From contig NZ_CP082162.1 in NCBI RefSeq assembly GCF_023101665.1, positions 434,001 to 498,000 of the forward strand: 64,000 nt of DNA. The letters are read 5' to 3'. Source of the stretch: Bradyrhizobium sp. 195 (lineage in GTDB: Bacteria > Pseudomonadota > Alphaproteobacteria > Rhizobiales > Xanthobacteraceae). Shown here one piece after another: positions 52,689 through 62,283 of the stretch. The position numbers and the translations under genes were made by a program. The notes under the pieces were generated by a model. It was not told the origin of the DNA. It worked only from the letters and a program-made list of their open reading frames with translations, and made no database searches. Within the stretch, counting starts at the first letter, position 1. Every line of letters starts with the position of its first letter.

Positions 52689-54332
52689 ATGCCGAATGGC
52701 GCAAAGACCCCTGACAACCCCAACATCCTGCTTATCCTCAACGACGACATGGGCTTTTCGGACATCGGCTGTTACGGCGGCGAGATCCAGACGCCGAACC
52801 TCGATCGCCTCGCGGCCAATGGCTTGCGCTATTCGCAGTTCTACAACACCGCCCGCTGCAGCCCGTCACGCGCCTCGCTGCTCACCGGCCTGCATCCGCA
52901 CCAGACCGGCATCGGCATCCTTACCTACAGCAACGGGCCGGAAGGCTATGCCGGCAATCTGAACAAGAGCTGCGTGACGATCGCCGAGGCCCTGAAGAGC
53001 AAGAACTACACGTCCTACCTCAGCGGCAAATGGCACATCGCCAGCAGCCTGACGGAGCCGACCGACGCATGGCCGATGCAGCGCGGCTTCGACCACTTCT
53101 ACGGCACCATCATCGGCGCCGGCTCCTTTTACCATCCCAACACGCTCACCCGCGGCAACGACAATATCGAGCACGAGGCGGTGAAGGATCCCTCGTTCTT
53201 TTACACCGATGCGATCAGCGATCAGGCTGCCGCCTTCATCCGCCAGCACAAGGCGCAGAAGCCCGACGCGCCGTTCTTCCAGTACGTCGCCTATACGGCG
53301 CCGCACTGGCCGCTCCACGCCCATGACGAGGATATCGCCAAGTACAAGGGCCGCTTCGATGCGGGCTGGGACAGGCTGCGGGAGGAGCGCCTCAAGCGCC
53401 TGGTCGACGACGGCATCATCCATCCGAACTGGCGCCTGACCGATCGCGATCCGACCCAGCCGCCGTGGACCGACGCGGAGCAGCGCGAATGGACGCTGCG
53501 CTGCATGGAGGTCTACGCGGCCCAGATCGACCGCATGGACCAGGGCATCGGCCGCATCCTGAAGGCGCTGGAAGAGACCGGCCAGATGGACAACACGCTG
53601 ATCATCTTCCTCTCCGACAATGGCGCCTGCGCCGAGGACATTCCGGAAGGCGTCACGGCAAAGGAGCTTGTCGACCAGCTCATGATCGCGCAGGCGAAGA
53701 CGCGCGACGGCAGACCGGTGCGCTTCGGCAATGACCCGACCCTGATGCCCGGCGCCGAGGACACCTACCAGAGCTACGGCACCGCCTGGGCCAACCTCTC
53801 CAACACACCGTTCCGTCTCTACAAGCACTGGATCCACGAAGGCGGCATCGCAACCCCGTTCATCGTGCACTGGCCGCGCGGCATTTCCGAGAGAGGCGGC
53901 CTGCGGCACAATCCGAGCCAGCTCACCGACGTGATGGCGACCATCCTCGACGTCACCGGCGCCACCTATCCCAAGGAGTATAACGGCAACGCCATCCTGC
54001 CCTGCGAAGGCGAGAGCCTGGTACCGTCATTCGCCTCGGCCTATGGCAACCGTGGCCCGCTGTTCTGGGAGCACGAGGGCAACGCGGCCGTCCGCGTCGG
54101 CAAGTGGAAGCTGGTGCGGAAGTATCCCGGCCCTTGGGAGCTCTACGACATGGAGACGGACCGCACCGAGATGAACGATCTCGCCGCGCAGCATCCGGAT
54201 CGCGTCCGCGAGATGACGGCGCAATATCAGCAATGGGCCAATCGCTGCGGCGTGATCCCGCGCGAGAAGATTCTGGAGTTGATGAAGGCGGAAGGCGGCA
54301 CAGCCTTCTGGGAGGAAGAGAAGCAGAAATAG
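52689..54332 (+). CDS. Type I sulfatase without signal peptide, 547 residues
   Basis: Arylsulfatase fold: metal ligands D19-D20 in ILLILNDDMGFSD, signature C57-S-P-S-R61-A-S-L-L-T-G with Cys57 as the residue to be converted to formylglycine, second signature G113-K-W-H116, and D310-N311 in FLSDNGAC. Length is normal. There is no Sec or Tat signal, so the enzyme acts in the cytoplasm on an imported sulfate ester, releasing sulfate and an alcohol. The formylglycine-generating enzyme gene follows after three bases. Substrate unknown. Confidence 0.93.
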   Translation: MPNGAKTPDNPNILLILNDDMGFSDIGCYGGEIQTPNLDRLAANGLRYSQFYNTARCSPSRASLLTGLHPHQTGIGILTYSNGPEGYAGNLNKSCVTIAEALKSKNYTSYLSGKWHIASSLTEPTDAWPMQRGFDHFYGTIIGAGSFYHPNTLTRGNDNIEHEAVKDPSFFYTDAISDQAAAFIRQHKAQKPDAPFFQYVAYTAPHWPLHAHDEDIAKYKGRFDAGWDRLREERLKRLVDDGIIHPNWRLTDRDPTQPPWTDAEQREWTLRCMEVYAAQIDRMDQGIGRILKALEETGQMDNTLIIFLSDNGACAEDIPEGVTAKELVDQLMIAQAKTRDGRPVRFGNDPTLMPGAEDTYQSYGTAWANLSNTPFRLYKHWIHEGGIATPFIVHWPRGISERGGLRHNPSQLTDVMATILDVTGATYPKEYNGNAILPCEGESLVPSFASAYGNRGPLFWEHEGNAAVRVGKWKLVRKYPGPWELYDMETDRTEMNDLAAQHPDRVREMTAQYQQWANRCGVIPREKILELMKAEGGTAFWEEEKQK

Positions 54333-54335
54333 GAC

Positions 54336-55310
54336 ATGACCGGAGATCGCTCACACTGTTGCACCCAGCGCGCCGCCGGCAGCGGGCCGGCGACGGGCGA
54401 GGATGCGCAAGCGGCGATCACTCCCAGTTCAACTCCGATCCTGCGCCGCTGGAGCTCGCTGATCGGCGGAAGCTTCCACATGGGATCCGCCGGTATCGGC
54501 TTCGTCGAGGACGGCGAAGGCCCGGTACGGCTGGTGACGTTGTCGCCGTTTGCCATTGCCTGCCACGCCGTGAGCAATCTGCAATTCGGCGACTTCGTCC
54601 GGGCCACGGGCTACACGACGGATGCCGAACGCCACGGCTGGAGCTTTGTCTTCGACGGGCTATTGCCGGAAGAGACACGTGCGGCCCGCACGACGCGCGT
54701 TCAGGAAACGCCATGGTGGGTCCCGGTGACGCGCGCTTATTGGGCGCAGCCGGAAGGACCATCGAGCTGCATTCTCGACAGGCTCGATCACCCCGTCGTC
54801 CACGTCTCCTGGAACGACGCACAGGCTTATTGCGAATGGTCCGGCACGCGCCTTCCGACCGAAGCGGAATGGGAGATGGCCGCGCGCGGCGGATTGGACC
54901 AGGCTACCTACCCCTGGGGGAACGAGCTGCACCCGGGCGGTGAGCATCGCTGCAACATCTGGCAGGGCAACTTCCCCGACCGCAACACCGTGGATGATGG
55001 CTATTTCGGTACGGCGCCGGTTCACAGTTTCGCGCCGAACGGATATGGCCTGCACAATGTCGCCGGAAACGTCTGGGAATGGTGCGAGGACTATTTATCC
55101 CCGAGCTATCACCGCCTCACGCCATCACGAGACCCCCTGAACCGCGAGCCTGCTCCCAACCGGTCGATGCGCGGCGGATCCTTCCTCTGCCACGAATCCT
55201 ACTGCAATCGCTACCGCGTCGCGGCGCGAAGCTCCAACACGCCCGACTCCGCGTCCAGCAACATCGGCTTCCGCGTCGTGCGCGCCGAATCGCCGCGGGA
55301 TCCGGCCTAG
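54336..55310 (+). CDS. Formylglycine-generating enzyme (SUMF1 family), 324 residues
   Basis: FGE-sulfatase domain over residues 35-318: [68 protein letters not shown] and [20 protein letters not shown]. The two active-site cysteines C285 and C290 have the spacing of the aerobic FGE pair (Cys336/Cys341 in the human enzyme), so this is a true copper/oxygen-dependent formylglycine maker, not an EgtB-like relative. It should oxidise Cys57 of the sulfatase encoded just before it. One base separates it from the ClC gene. Confidence 0.93.
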   Translation: MTGDRSHCCTQRAAGSGPATGEDAQAAITPSSTPILRRWSSLIGGSFHMGSAGIGFVEDGEGPVRLVTLSPFAIACHAVSNLQFGDFVRATGYTTDAERHGWSFVFDGLLPEETRAARTTRVQETPWWVPVTRAYWAQPEGPSSCILDRLDHPVVHVSWNDAQAYCEWSGTRLPTEAEWEMAARGGLDQATYPWGNELHPGGEHRCNIWQGNFPDRNTVDDGYFGTAPVHSFAPNGYGLHNVAGNVWEWCEDYLSPSYHRLTPSRDPLNREPAPNRSMRGGSFLCHESYCNRYRVAARSSNTPDSASSNIGFRVVRAESPRDPA

Positions 55311-55311
55311 G

Positions 55312-57102
55312 ATGGCGTCGGCATCACATCCTGCGAAGCCGGCCGCGGCTCCCGGCATCCGCCTGCTGCCGTTGTCCCTGCGCAACTTCGTGCGCAATCG
55401 CGAGACCGGCCTTGTGCTGGTCGCGATCGTTGTCGGACTGCTCAGTGGCGTGCTGGTGGCTGCGATCTCGAGCCTCAGCCAGGGTTCTCACGCCCTGCTG
55501 TTCGACATTCCTTTCGATGCACATCTCAGCGCCACCGGCGTGATCTCCTGGCAGCGCACGCTGCTGATCCCGACGCTCGGCGGCCTGGTGCTTGCGCTGA
55601 TCGGGCTTTACTTCGCAAGGCGTGTGAAGGGACAGCAGCTCGCCGACGCAATCGAGGCCAATGCGCTCTATGGCGGCCGGGTGTCCTTTCGCGGCAGCCT
55701 GCTGATCTCGATCCAGACGCTGTTGTCCAACGGGTTCGGCGGATCGGTCGGTCTGGAGGCCGGCTATACCCAGATTTGCTCGATGTTCGGCTCCCATTTC
55801 GGCCAGCGCCTGGTTGCCCGTCGCAACGACATGCGGCTGCTGGTAGCCTGCGGCGCCGCGGGGGCGATCAGCGCCGCGTTTTCCGCGCCGCTCGCGGGCG
55901 CCTTCTACGCCTTCGAGGTCGTGCTCGGCGCCTATACGTCCGCCGGTCTCGTGCCGGTCATCGCCAGCGCCGTCACCGCATGGCTCGTCGCGCGGCAATT
56001 GACGCACCAGTCCTTCCTGATGGTGCCCGGCTTCCCCTCGCCGGTCTCCGTCGAGATGATCGGTCAAACCGTGCTGATCGGCATCATCTGCGCTTTCGTC
56101 AGCATCCTCGTGATGCTCGCCGTCGCATTCTCCGAGCGCTGCTTTCAGCGCATCACGGTGTTCAAGGGCTTCCTGCGCCCAATTCTCGGCGGCCTCCTCC
56201 TCGGCGGCCTAGCCTTGCTGACGCCCACTGTGCTCGGCGCCGGTCACGGCGCGATGCAGATCCTGCTGGTCAGCAATCCGACCTGGCTTCTGCTCACGAC
56301 CACGATCGTGTTCAAGATCCTGGCCTCCGCCATCTCGCTCGGCTCCGGCTTCCGCGGCGGCCTGTTCTTCGCCTCGCTGTTGCTGGGCGCGCTGATCGGG
56401 CAGCTCTACAGCATCGTGCTGACGGGCCCTCTTCCCACGCTGGCGCTTCAACCCGGCACGGCCGCCATCGCGGCGCTGGCCGCACTCGGGACGGGCGTCC
56501 TTGGCGCCCCGTTCAGCATGGTGTGTCTTGCGCTCGAGATCACCGGCGATTTCTCCGTCACCGTTGGAGCGGTGGTCGCGTCGTCGGTCTGCGCGCTGAT
56601 CGTGCGCGAGCTGTTCGGCTACAGCTTCGCCACATGGCGCTTCCATCTGCGCGGCGAGGTAATCCGCGGCCCGCAAGACATCGGCTGGGTCCGGCAGATG
56701 AGCGCGGCTTCGCTGATGCGCACCGACTTCGAGAACGCGCTGACGACGATGCCGATCGGCGAGGCGCAAAAGCTGTTCTCGCCGGCACAGGTTCGCCAGA
56801 TCGTGCTCCGCGATCCCAGCGGCATCTATGCGGGCATCGTGCCCGCCGCGACGCTGCATTCCGCTGCCAACCAGGTCGACGAGCAGCTGGGGTCACTGGC
56901 CCAGCAACAGGATGAGTGCCTGCTCCCGACCACGCCGGTGCGCGAGATCCTGAAGGCCTTCGAACGCAGCGAGGCCGATGTGCTCGCGGTCGTCGATCGC
57001 ACCGATCATCGCGCGACAATCGGCACCTTGAGCGAAGCCCACGTCCTCCGTACCTACGGGGAGGAGCTCGAGCGCCGGAACCAGGAACTGTTCTCGCGTT
57101 GA
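55312..57102 (+). CDS. ClC-type chloride/anion channel or antiporter, 596 residues
   Basis: Ten or more membrane helices in ClC order. Anion-site motif G141-F-G-G-S-V-G-L-E149-A-G, with Glu149 at the place of the gating glutamate, then CGAAGAISAAFSAPLAGAFY and GSGFRGGLFFASLLLGALIG. A cytoplasmic C-terminal part (residues about 440-590) resembles a CBS pair. One base after the formylglycine enzyme stop, so it is part of the sulfatase operon. Transport of the liberated sulfate or compensating chloride is my inference; ClC proteins are not known to me as sulfate exporters. Confidence 0.9.
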   Translation: MASASHPAKPAAAPGIRLLPLSLRNFVRNRETGLVLVAIVVGLLSGVLVAAISSLSQGSHALLFDIPFDAHLSATGVISWQRTLLIPTLGGLVLALIGLYFARRVKGQQLADAIEANALYGGRVSFRGSLLISIQTLLSNGFGGSVGLEAGYTQICSMFGSHFGQRLVARRNDMRLLVACGAAGAISAAFSAPLAGAFYAFEVVLGAYTSAGLVPVIASAVTAWLVARQLTHQSFLMVPGFPSPVSVEMIGQTVLIGIICAFVSILVMLAVAFSERCFQRITVFKGFLRPILGGLLLGGLALLTPTVLGAGHGAMQILLVSNPTWLLLTTTIVFKILASAISLGSGFRGGLFFASLLLGALIGQLYSIVLTGPLPTLALQPGTAAIAALAALGTGVLGAPFSMVCLALEITGDFSVTVGAVVASSVCALIVRELFGYSFATWRFHLRGEVIRGPQDIGWVRQMSAASLMRTDFENALTTMPIGEAQKLFSPAQVRQIVLRDPSGIYAGIVPAATLHSAANQVDEQLGSLAQQQDECLLPTTPVREILKAFERSEADVLAVVDRTDHRATIGTLSEAHVLRTYGEELERRNQELFSR

Positions 57103-57105
57103 GGG

Positions 57106-57828
57106 CTATGGCCGCAGATCCATGTCGATCCGCACGAAGTCGCCGCGATAGGTGACTTCGCCGAGATAGATCACGGTGCGGTCCGCGGTCGTGAAGATGC
57201 GGCGGACTTCTGCCACCGGCGAATTCAGCGGCACGCGCAGCAGCCGCGCGGCTTCGATGTCCGCGGCACCTATCGTCAGGGTCTGGCGCGCGCTGGCGAT
57301 GGCGGGATCCCTGAGATCGTTCAGGATCGGAATCACGGTCTCGTTGCGAAAACGCTTCGGTGACCTGCGGAAGATCTTCTCGTCGAGATAGATGGAAATG
57401 ACGCAATACGGCTGCTTCTCCCGCGAATGCAGCCGACGCATGAAGACATATTTTTCGGCCGGCTTGCCGTCGCCGGGAAGCAGCGGCGCGTTGGTGCGGC
57501 TTTCCGAGATATTGATGATCTCGGGCGAAGTGTCGCGGTACATGTCGGCGAGATCGGAGAGCGTCGTCTCGACCTTGAGCCAGCGATCCTGCCGCACGGT
57601 CCCCGTGACGAAGGTGCCGCGGCCCTGCTGGGCCTCGATCACGCCGTCGCGGGCGAGCAGCTCCACTGCCTGCCTGATCGTGACGCGCGACACGCCAAAC
57701 TCGGCTGCCAGTTCCTCGTTGGCCGGCAGGCGAAACCCCTGGGTCCAGACGCCGCGTGCGATGCGCTGCCTAAAGATGTCGGCGATCTGCGCGTATTTGG
57801 GGACGTGACTATCGGAACTCAATTCCAT
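57106..57828 (-). CDS. GntR/HutC-family regulator (UTRA), 240 residues
   Basis: Start at ATG 57828 (MELSSDSHVPKYAQIADIFR) because GGAGGG lies just upstream; a GTG at 57,840 is the longer option. Winged helix: RLPANEELAAEFGVSRVTIR then QAVELLARDGVIEAQQGRGT. A UTRA domain follows (YVFMRRLHSREKQPYCVISI ... VAEVRRIF). Last gene of the minus-strand operon with the GMC and enolase-family enzymes. Convergent with the ClC gene, three bases apart. A palindrome (60,623-60,646) in the divergent promoter is its likely target. Confidence 0.9.
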   Translation of the reverse strand: MELSSDSHVPKYAQIADIFRQRIARGVWTQGFRLPANEELAAEFGVSRVTIRQAVELLARDGVIEAQQGRGTFVTGTVRQDRWLKVETTLSDLADMYRDTSPEIINISESRTNAPLLPGDGKPAEKYVFMRRLHSREKQPYCVISIYLDEKIFRRSPKRFRNETVIPILNDLRDPAIASARQTLTIGAADIEAARLLRVPLNSPVAEVRRIFTTADRTVIYLGEVTYRGDFVRIDMDLRP

Positions 57829-57856
57829 CTCGCCCTCCACAATTCAGGCCGCGCGA

Positions 57857-59452
57857 TCAAGCCATGACCAGTGCGGCACCGCGTTCGCCAATCATCAGGC
57901 TGGTCGCGTTGGTGTTGGCCGACGTGATCTGCGGCATCACAGAGGCGTCGATCACCCGCAGCCGCTCGACGCCGCGCACGCGCAGCTGCGGATCGAGCAC
58001 GGCCTGCGCGTCGCCGCCCATGCGACATGTCCCGACGCAGTGAAATACCGTGCCCCCCGTATTGCGTGTAAAATCCCACAGCCCGGCATCATCCCTTGCT
58101 GCCTCACCCGGCACCATCTCGATGTCCCAGAGCGGGCGAAACGCCCTCTGCTGATAGATCTCGCGGAGAATCTTCAGACCTGCAACAATGGTCTTGCGGT
58201 CGATCTCCTCGGCAAAATAGTTTGGTACGATACGCGGCTGCTCGAACGGATCGGTTGAGCTGATCGCAAGCCGTCCGCGCGACTTTGCGTGGCACTGCCA
58301 GACGGAGGCGGTGAAGCCGGAATAGCCGTGCAGGGGCTCACCGGGCTTGTCGACCGATAGCGGCATCACGTTGAACTGCACGTCCGGCCGTCCGCCGACC
58401 GCGTATTCCGTACAGGCTGCGCCGCCTACCTGCCCCGCCCCGACCGTCAGCGGGCCGGTGCCCGCCAGCATCCACTGCAGACCCATCTTGGCAAGCTCAA
58501 CGGGATTGCGGACCTGGTCGTTCAGCGAGATGCGATTCTTGAGGCGGACGATCAGCCGGGCCTGATAATGGTCCTGGAGATTGGCGCCGACCTCCGGAGA
58601 CTCGGCAATAACGGGAATGCCGAGCTTGCGCAGCAGATCGGCTGGACCAACGCCGGAGAGCTGGAGGATTTGCGGCGACTGCAGCGCGCCGCCGGACAGG
58701 ATGATCTCACGATCAGCCGCCGCACTGTGGACCTGCCCCTTGCTGATCCACTCGACGCCGGTGGCGACGCGACCGTTGAAAACGACCCTGCTGACGTGCG
58801 CATGGGTGATGATGGTGAGATTGGGACGGCTGGCTACGGGGCGCAGAAACGCAGAGGCAGCACTGGTCCGCCAGTGCCGCCCGATGCCGAGCTGGTAGGT
58901 ACCGACGCCCAGCGTTGTGGCACCGTTGAAGTCGGGATTGCGCGGCAGGCCGAACTCTACACCCGCCTCGACCCAAGCCTTCGATGCCTCGTTGTCGTTG
59001 CGGAGATCGGAGACCTCGAACTCCCCGAGCCCGCCGTGAAACTGGCTCTCGCCGCCGCGGTAGCGTTCGTAGCGCCGAAAATACGGCAGGAGTTCGCGAT
59101 AGCTCCAGCCATCGGCGCCGAGGCGCTCCCAATCGTCGAAGTCTTCGTGCTGGCCCCGGATGAAGATCAACCCGTTGATCGACGAGGAACCGCCGAGCAC
59201 GCGGCCCCGCGGCCACACGATGCCACGGCCGCCGCTCCCTTCCGAGGGCTCCGTCCTGAACAGCCGCGAGAAGCGCTCGTTATAGATGGTCCGGTAGTAC
59301 CCGACCGGAAGTTTGAGCCAGAAATTTCGATCCGATCCGCCGGCTTCCAGCAGCAGCACGCGGCAGGACGGATCAGCCGACAATCGGTTCGCAACGATGC
59401 AGCCGGCCGAGCCCGCGCCAACGATGATGTAGTCATAACCCCGAGCTGGCAT
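57857..59452 (-). CDS. GMC-family oxidoreductase (choline-dehydrogenase-like), 531 residues
   Basis: N-terminal FAD-binding Rossmann motif YIIVGAGSAGCIVANRLSAD, GMC signature 1 region GRVLGGSSSINGLIFIRG, signature 2 GALQSPQILQLSGVGP, and the C-terminal catalytic His/Asn pair in GTVFHCVGTCRMG and ANTNATSLMIGERGA. Full length. It oxidises an alcohol group, passing electrons to an acceptor. Its ATG overlaps the stop of the enolase-family gene by one base (TGATG). With the neighbouring enzymes it probably degrades the compound taken up by the divergent ABC importer. Confidence 0.92.
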   Translation of the reverse strand: MPARGYDYIIVGAGSAGCIVANRLSADPSCRVLLLEAGGSDRNFWLKLPVGYYRTIYNERFSRLFRTEPSEGSGGRGIVWPRGRVLGGSSSINGLIFIRGQHEDFDDWERLGADGWSYRELLPYFRRYERYRGGESQFHGGLGEFEVSDLRNDNEASKAWVEAGVEFGLPRNPDFNGATTLGVGTYQLGIGRHWRTSAASAFLRPVASRPNLTIITHAHVSRVVFNGRVATGVEWISKGQVHSAAADREIILSGGALQSPQILQLSGVGPADLLRKLGIPVIAESPEVGANLQDHYQARLIVRLKNRISLNDQVRNPVELAKMGLQWMLAGTGPLTVGAGQVGGAACTEYAVGGRPDVQFNVMPLSVDKPGEPLHGYSGFTASVWQCHAKSRGRLAISSTDPFEQPRIVPNYFAEEIDRKTIVAGLKILREIYQQRAFRPLWDIEMVPGEAARDDAGLWDFTRNTGGTVFHCVGTCRMGGDAQAVLDPQLRVRGVERLRVIDASVMPQITSANTNATSLMIGERGAALVMA

Positions 59453-60579
59453 CAGATCGTCCGGTATTCTTCAATTGAGGCGAGATCGGGCGTGATGCCG
59501 AGGCCTGCCTCGTCACTGAGCGCGATCGTGCCGTCGCGGACGTCGAGCACCGGACCACAGAAGCGGTCGCGCAGCGGGTTTTCATTGCAGTCGACTTCGA
59601 GCAGCCCGTCGCCGCCGACGCCAGCGAGAAGATGCGCGGATGCCAGGAGGCCGATGCCGGCGCCGAGATAGTGCGGGCAGAACATCTTTCCCGACGCAAG
59701 GATATCGCGCGCGATGCCAGCGCAAGCCGACAGCCCGCCCCATTTGGCGATGTCCGGCTGGACGACACCGAGCACCAGCTCACGCAGCACCTCGGCAAAG
59801 CCGGCATGGCTCGCGATGTTCTCGCCGGCCGCAAGCGGAAAGCGGATGGCCTCGCGCAATTGGGCCCATTCCCGCCGGGGACGATCGGCGCGGATCGGCT
59901 CCTCGAGCCACGCGAGACCGAAGTGCTCCAGTTGCGGCGCGAGCTCCAATGCCTGCGCAATGGTCCAACCCTGATTGACGTCGGCGGCCAGCAGACCTTC
60001 GCCCACAAGACGGCGCAGCGCGGCGAGATTGGCGTGGTCGGTTGCCGGATCGAAGCCGACCTTCAGCTTCAACGCGCGGTAACCGCGGCCGAGCGCAGCT
60101 TCAGCCGTCCGCTCGGAGCCGACCGGGTTGATGCCGCTGGCGTAGACCTTGATCTTCTGCTTGGCACCACCGAGCAGCCGCCACAGTGCGAGGTTCTGGC
60201 GGCGGGCGTGGAGATCCCAGATAGCGAGATCGATGCCGGCGATCGACTGCGCAAACGGGCCGGCTTCTCCTGATTGCAGCGCGAGCACTGAGATTCCTTG
60301 CGTCAAACGCTCGAACGCCACAGATGGCTCCGGCACGGTAGATCCGACAAGAGCCGGCGCAAGCACCTCGTTGGCGAGTCGAACACGATGTTCGGCACCT
60401 GGTGCGGGAAAATTGCACCACACTTCGCCCCAGCCGACATCTCCGTCAGTGTCTTCAACGCGGACGAAGACGGCAGGCCGGTCCTGCATCCGTCCGAAGG
60501 ACGTAATAACCGGCGTCGTCAGTGGATAGCGATAGCCAAAAGCCTGAACGCTTCGGATGGTGAAAGGCGGCAGTGTCAT
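59452..60579 (-). CDS. Enolase-superfamily enzyme (mandelate racemase/muconate-lactonizing type), 375 residues
   Basis: N-terminal capping domain (1-125) and a barrel: K171-L-K173 (second strand KxK), metal ligands D200 (LAADVNQGW), E226 (LEEPI) and E253 (GENIAS), and K279 in PDIAKWGG on the opposite side. KxK plus Lys opposite is the muconate-lactonizing/dipeptide-epimerase subgroup pattern rather than the His-Asp dyad of mandelate racemase. It abstracts a proton next to a carboxylate; the precise reaction cannot be told. First gene of the operon with the GMC enzyme and GntR regulator. Confidence 0.9.
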   Translation of the reverse strand: MTLPPFTIRSVQAFGYRYPLTTPVITSFGRMQDRPAVFVRVEDTDGDVGWGEVWCNFPAPGAEHRVRLANEVLAPALVGSTVPEPSVAFERLTQGISVLALQSGEAGPFAQSIAGIDLAIWDLHARRQNLALWRLLGGAKQKIKVYASGINPVGSERTAEAALGRGYRALKLKVGFDPATDHANLAALRRLVGEGLLAADVNQGWTIAQALELAPQLEHFGLAWLEEPIRADRPRREWAQLREAIRFPLAAGENIASHAGFAEVLRELVLGVVQPDIAKWGGLSACAGIARDILASGKMFCPHYLGAGIGLLASAHLLAGVGGDGLLEVDCNENPLRDRFCGPVLDVRDGTIALSDEAGLGITPDLASIEEYRTI

Positions 60580-60684
60580 GCGAAAAGCCTGCGACGCCTA
60601 CGACAAAAGGCGCCACTTGTATGGTCATCCTATTTATAATATGACCCTTGAAAACATCAACCGCAATCTGGGTGGACGCGTCGA
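60580..60684. promoter_or_regulatory. Divergent promoter with an interrupted palindrome
   Basis: GGTCAT (60,623-60,628) and ATGACC (60,641-60,646) are perfect inverted copies 12 bases apart, flanking an AT-rich stretch with TATAAT (60,635-60,640). The layout fits an operator over a promoter, probably of the GntR regulator at 57,106. No good -35 at 17 bases was seen for either strand. Confidence 0.5.
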
Positions 60685-61455
60685 ATGAACGGAGCTGGCC
60701 TGAGACGCCTCGGTCTCGGATTGACACCGTGGATCGGTGCAATCCTGCTCTGGTACGCCGTGCGCTGGAGCGGCTTCGTCAACGTCTCGCTGATCCCTGC
60801 GCCGCACCATGTCGCCGCAAAATTCTTCGAGCTTCTGACCAAGGAAGGCCTGCTGATCGACATCTTTGCTTCGACCCGGCGCGTCTTTCTAGGCGTCGCG
60901 CTCGGCATCCTCGTGGCCGTGCCGGTTGGATTTCTGCTCGGGTGGTATCGCCCCGCGCGCACCTTCGCCGACCCTATGATCAACTTCTTTCGCGCGCTGC
61001 CGCCGATCGCACTGATCCCGCTGGTGATCGTCTATTTCGGCGTCGACGAGCTCGCAAAGCTCGTCATCCTGTTTTACGCCTCGTTCTTCTCCGGCGTGAT
61101 CGTGATGTACGAGGGCGTGTCGCAGATCACACCGCTCTACATCCGCGTGGCGCAGACGCTGGGAGCCAACCAGGCCGAGATCTTTCGCAAGGTCATCATT
61201 CCCCTCACCGTCCCGCACATTCTCACGGCGCTGCGCGTGGCGTTGGGCGTAGCCTGGGCGACGCTGGTCGCATCCGAGCTGATCGCGGCGCAGCGCGGGC
61301 TCGGCGCCATGATCCAGAATGCCTCGACCTACTTCCTGCTCGACGTCATCTATGTCGGCATCATCTGCATCGGCCTGATCGCGCTGATCATGGATTTGAT
61401 CCTGCGCAAGATAACCGCGCGGCTGTTGGTCTGGCAGGATCGGGCCATCGCATGA
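60685..61455 (+). CDS. ABC transporter permease (SsuC/TauC/NrtB class), 256 residues
   Basis: Start at ATG 60685 (MNGAGLRRLGLGLTPWIGAI); the frame is open to 60,648. Membrane segments include VFLGVALGILVAVPVGFLLG, IALIPLVIVYFG and YVGIICIGLIALIMDLILR. The class motif TLGANQAEIFRKVIIPLTVP is the cytoplasmic coupling loop. It overlaps the ATPase gene by four bases. It imports a nitrate-, sulfonate- or pyrimidine-like compound by class; here probably the substrate of the divergent enzyme operon. Confidence 0.92.
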   Translation: MNGAGLRRLGLGLTPWIGAILLWYAVRWSGFVNVSLIPAPHHVAAKFFELLTKEGLLIDIFASTRRVFLGVALGILVAVPVGFLLGWYRPARTFADPMINFFRALPPIALIPLVIVYFGVDELAKLVILFYASFFSGVIVMYEGVSQITPLYIRVAQTLGANQAEIFRKVIIPLTVPHILTALRVALGVAWATLVASELIAAQRGLGAMIQNASTYFLLDVIYVGIICIGLIALIMDLILRKITARLLVWQDRAIA

Positions 61456-62261
61456 ACAAGCGCGCGCAGTTCGACAAGGTGTCGCTGTCCTTCGAGACGC
61501 CGAAGGGTCGTCTCAACGTCGTCGAGAACGTCAGCTACGACATCAACGACGGCGACTTCATCGCGGTGATCGGGCCGTCCGGCTGCGGCAAGACCACGAT
61601 GATGAGCATGCTCGCCGGCTTCCAGAAGCCGACAACCGGCAAGGTCCTGTTCGACGGCCGTCCCGTCGCCGGTCCCGGCCCCGAGCGCGGTGTCATCTTC
61701 CAGGAATATGGCGTCTTCCCCTGGTTGACGGTGAAGCAGAACATCGCCTTCGGCCTGACGCTCAACGCCAACCACGTTCCGACCGCCGAGCGCGACACGA
61801 TCTGCGATCACTATCTCGGCCTGATGGGCCTGTCCGACTTCGCCAATTCCTATCCGAAGCATCTTTCCGGCGGCATGCGACAACGCCTCGCGATCGCGCG
61901 CGCCTATGCGGTGAAGCCCCAGTTTCTCCTGATGGACGAGCCGTTTGGGGCGCTCGACGCACAGACCCGCTCCAACATGCAGAACTTGCTGCTCAAGGTG
62001 CTGGAGACTGAAGGCAAGACCGTCATGCTGATCACCCATTCCGTCGAGGAGGCGATCTATCTCGCCTCCCGCATCGTGGTGGTGACGGCGCGGCCAGCGC
62101 GGATCAAGGAGATCATCGACGTTCCCTTCGCTTACCCGCGCGACGAGTCGATCCAGGAGCGTCCGGAGTTCGCGGAGCTGCGCAGCCATATCAGGCAACT
62201 GGTGATGGACGAATATCGCGCCCAGCAGGCGCAGATGCGTCCGGTCTCATTCTCGGAATAA
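61452..62261 (+). CDS. ABC transporter ATPase (SsuB/TauB/NrtD class), 269 residues
   Basis: ATG 61452 in an ATGA overlap. Walker A IGPSGCGKTTM, Q-loop IFQEYGVFPW, signature LSGGMRQRLAIARAYAV, Walker B FLLMDEPFGALDAQT, His switch LITHSVEEAIYLA. Normal length for the class. Partner of the permease before it and the binding protein after it. Confidence 0.92.
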   Translation: MNKRAQFDKVSLSFETPKGRLNVVENVSYDINDGDFIAVIGPSGCGKTTMMSMLAGFQKPTTGKVLFDGRPVAGPGPERGVIFQEYGVFPWLTVKQNIAFGLTLNANHVPTAERDTICDHYLGLMGLSDFANSYPKHLSGGMRQRLAIARAYAVKPQFLLMDEPFGALDAQTRSNMQNLLLKVLETEGKTVMLITHSVEEAIYLASRIVVVTARPARIKEIIDVPFAYPRDESIQERPEFAELRSHIRQLVMDEYRAQQAQMRPVSFSE

Positions 62262-62283
62262 CAAGCAAAACGGAGGACACATC

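Noticed and set aside
60648..62261. 537-residue open frame on the + strand
   Set aside because: The first half is out of frame with the permease at 60,685; only the ATPase from 61,452 is real.
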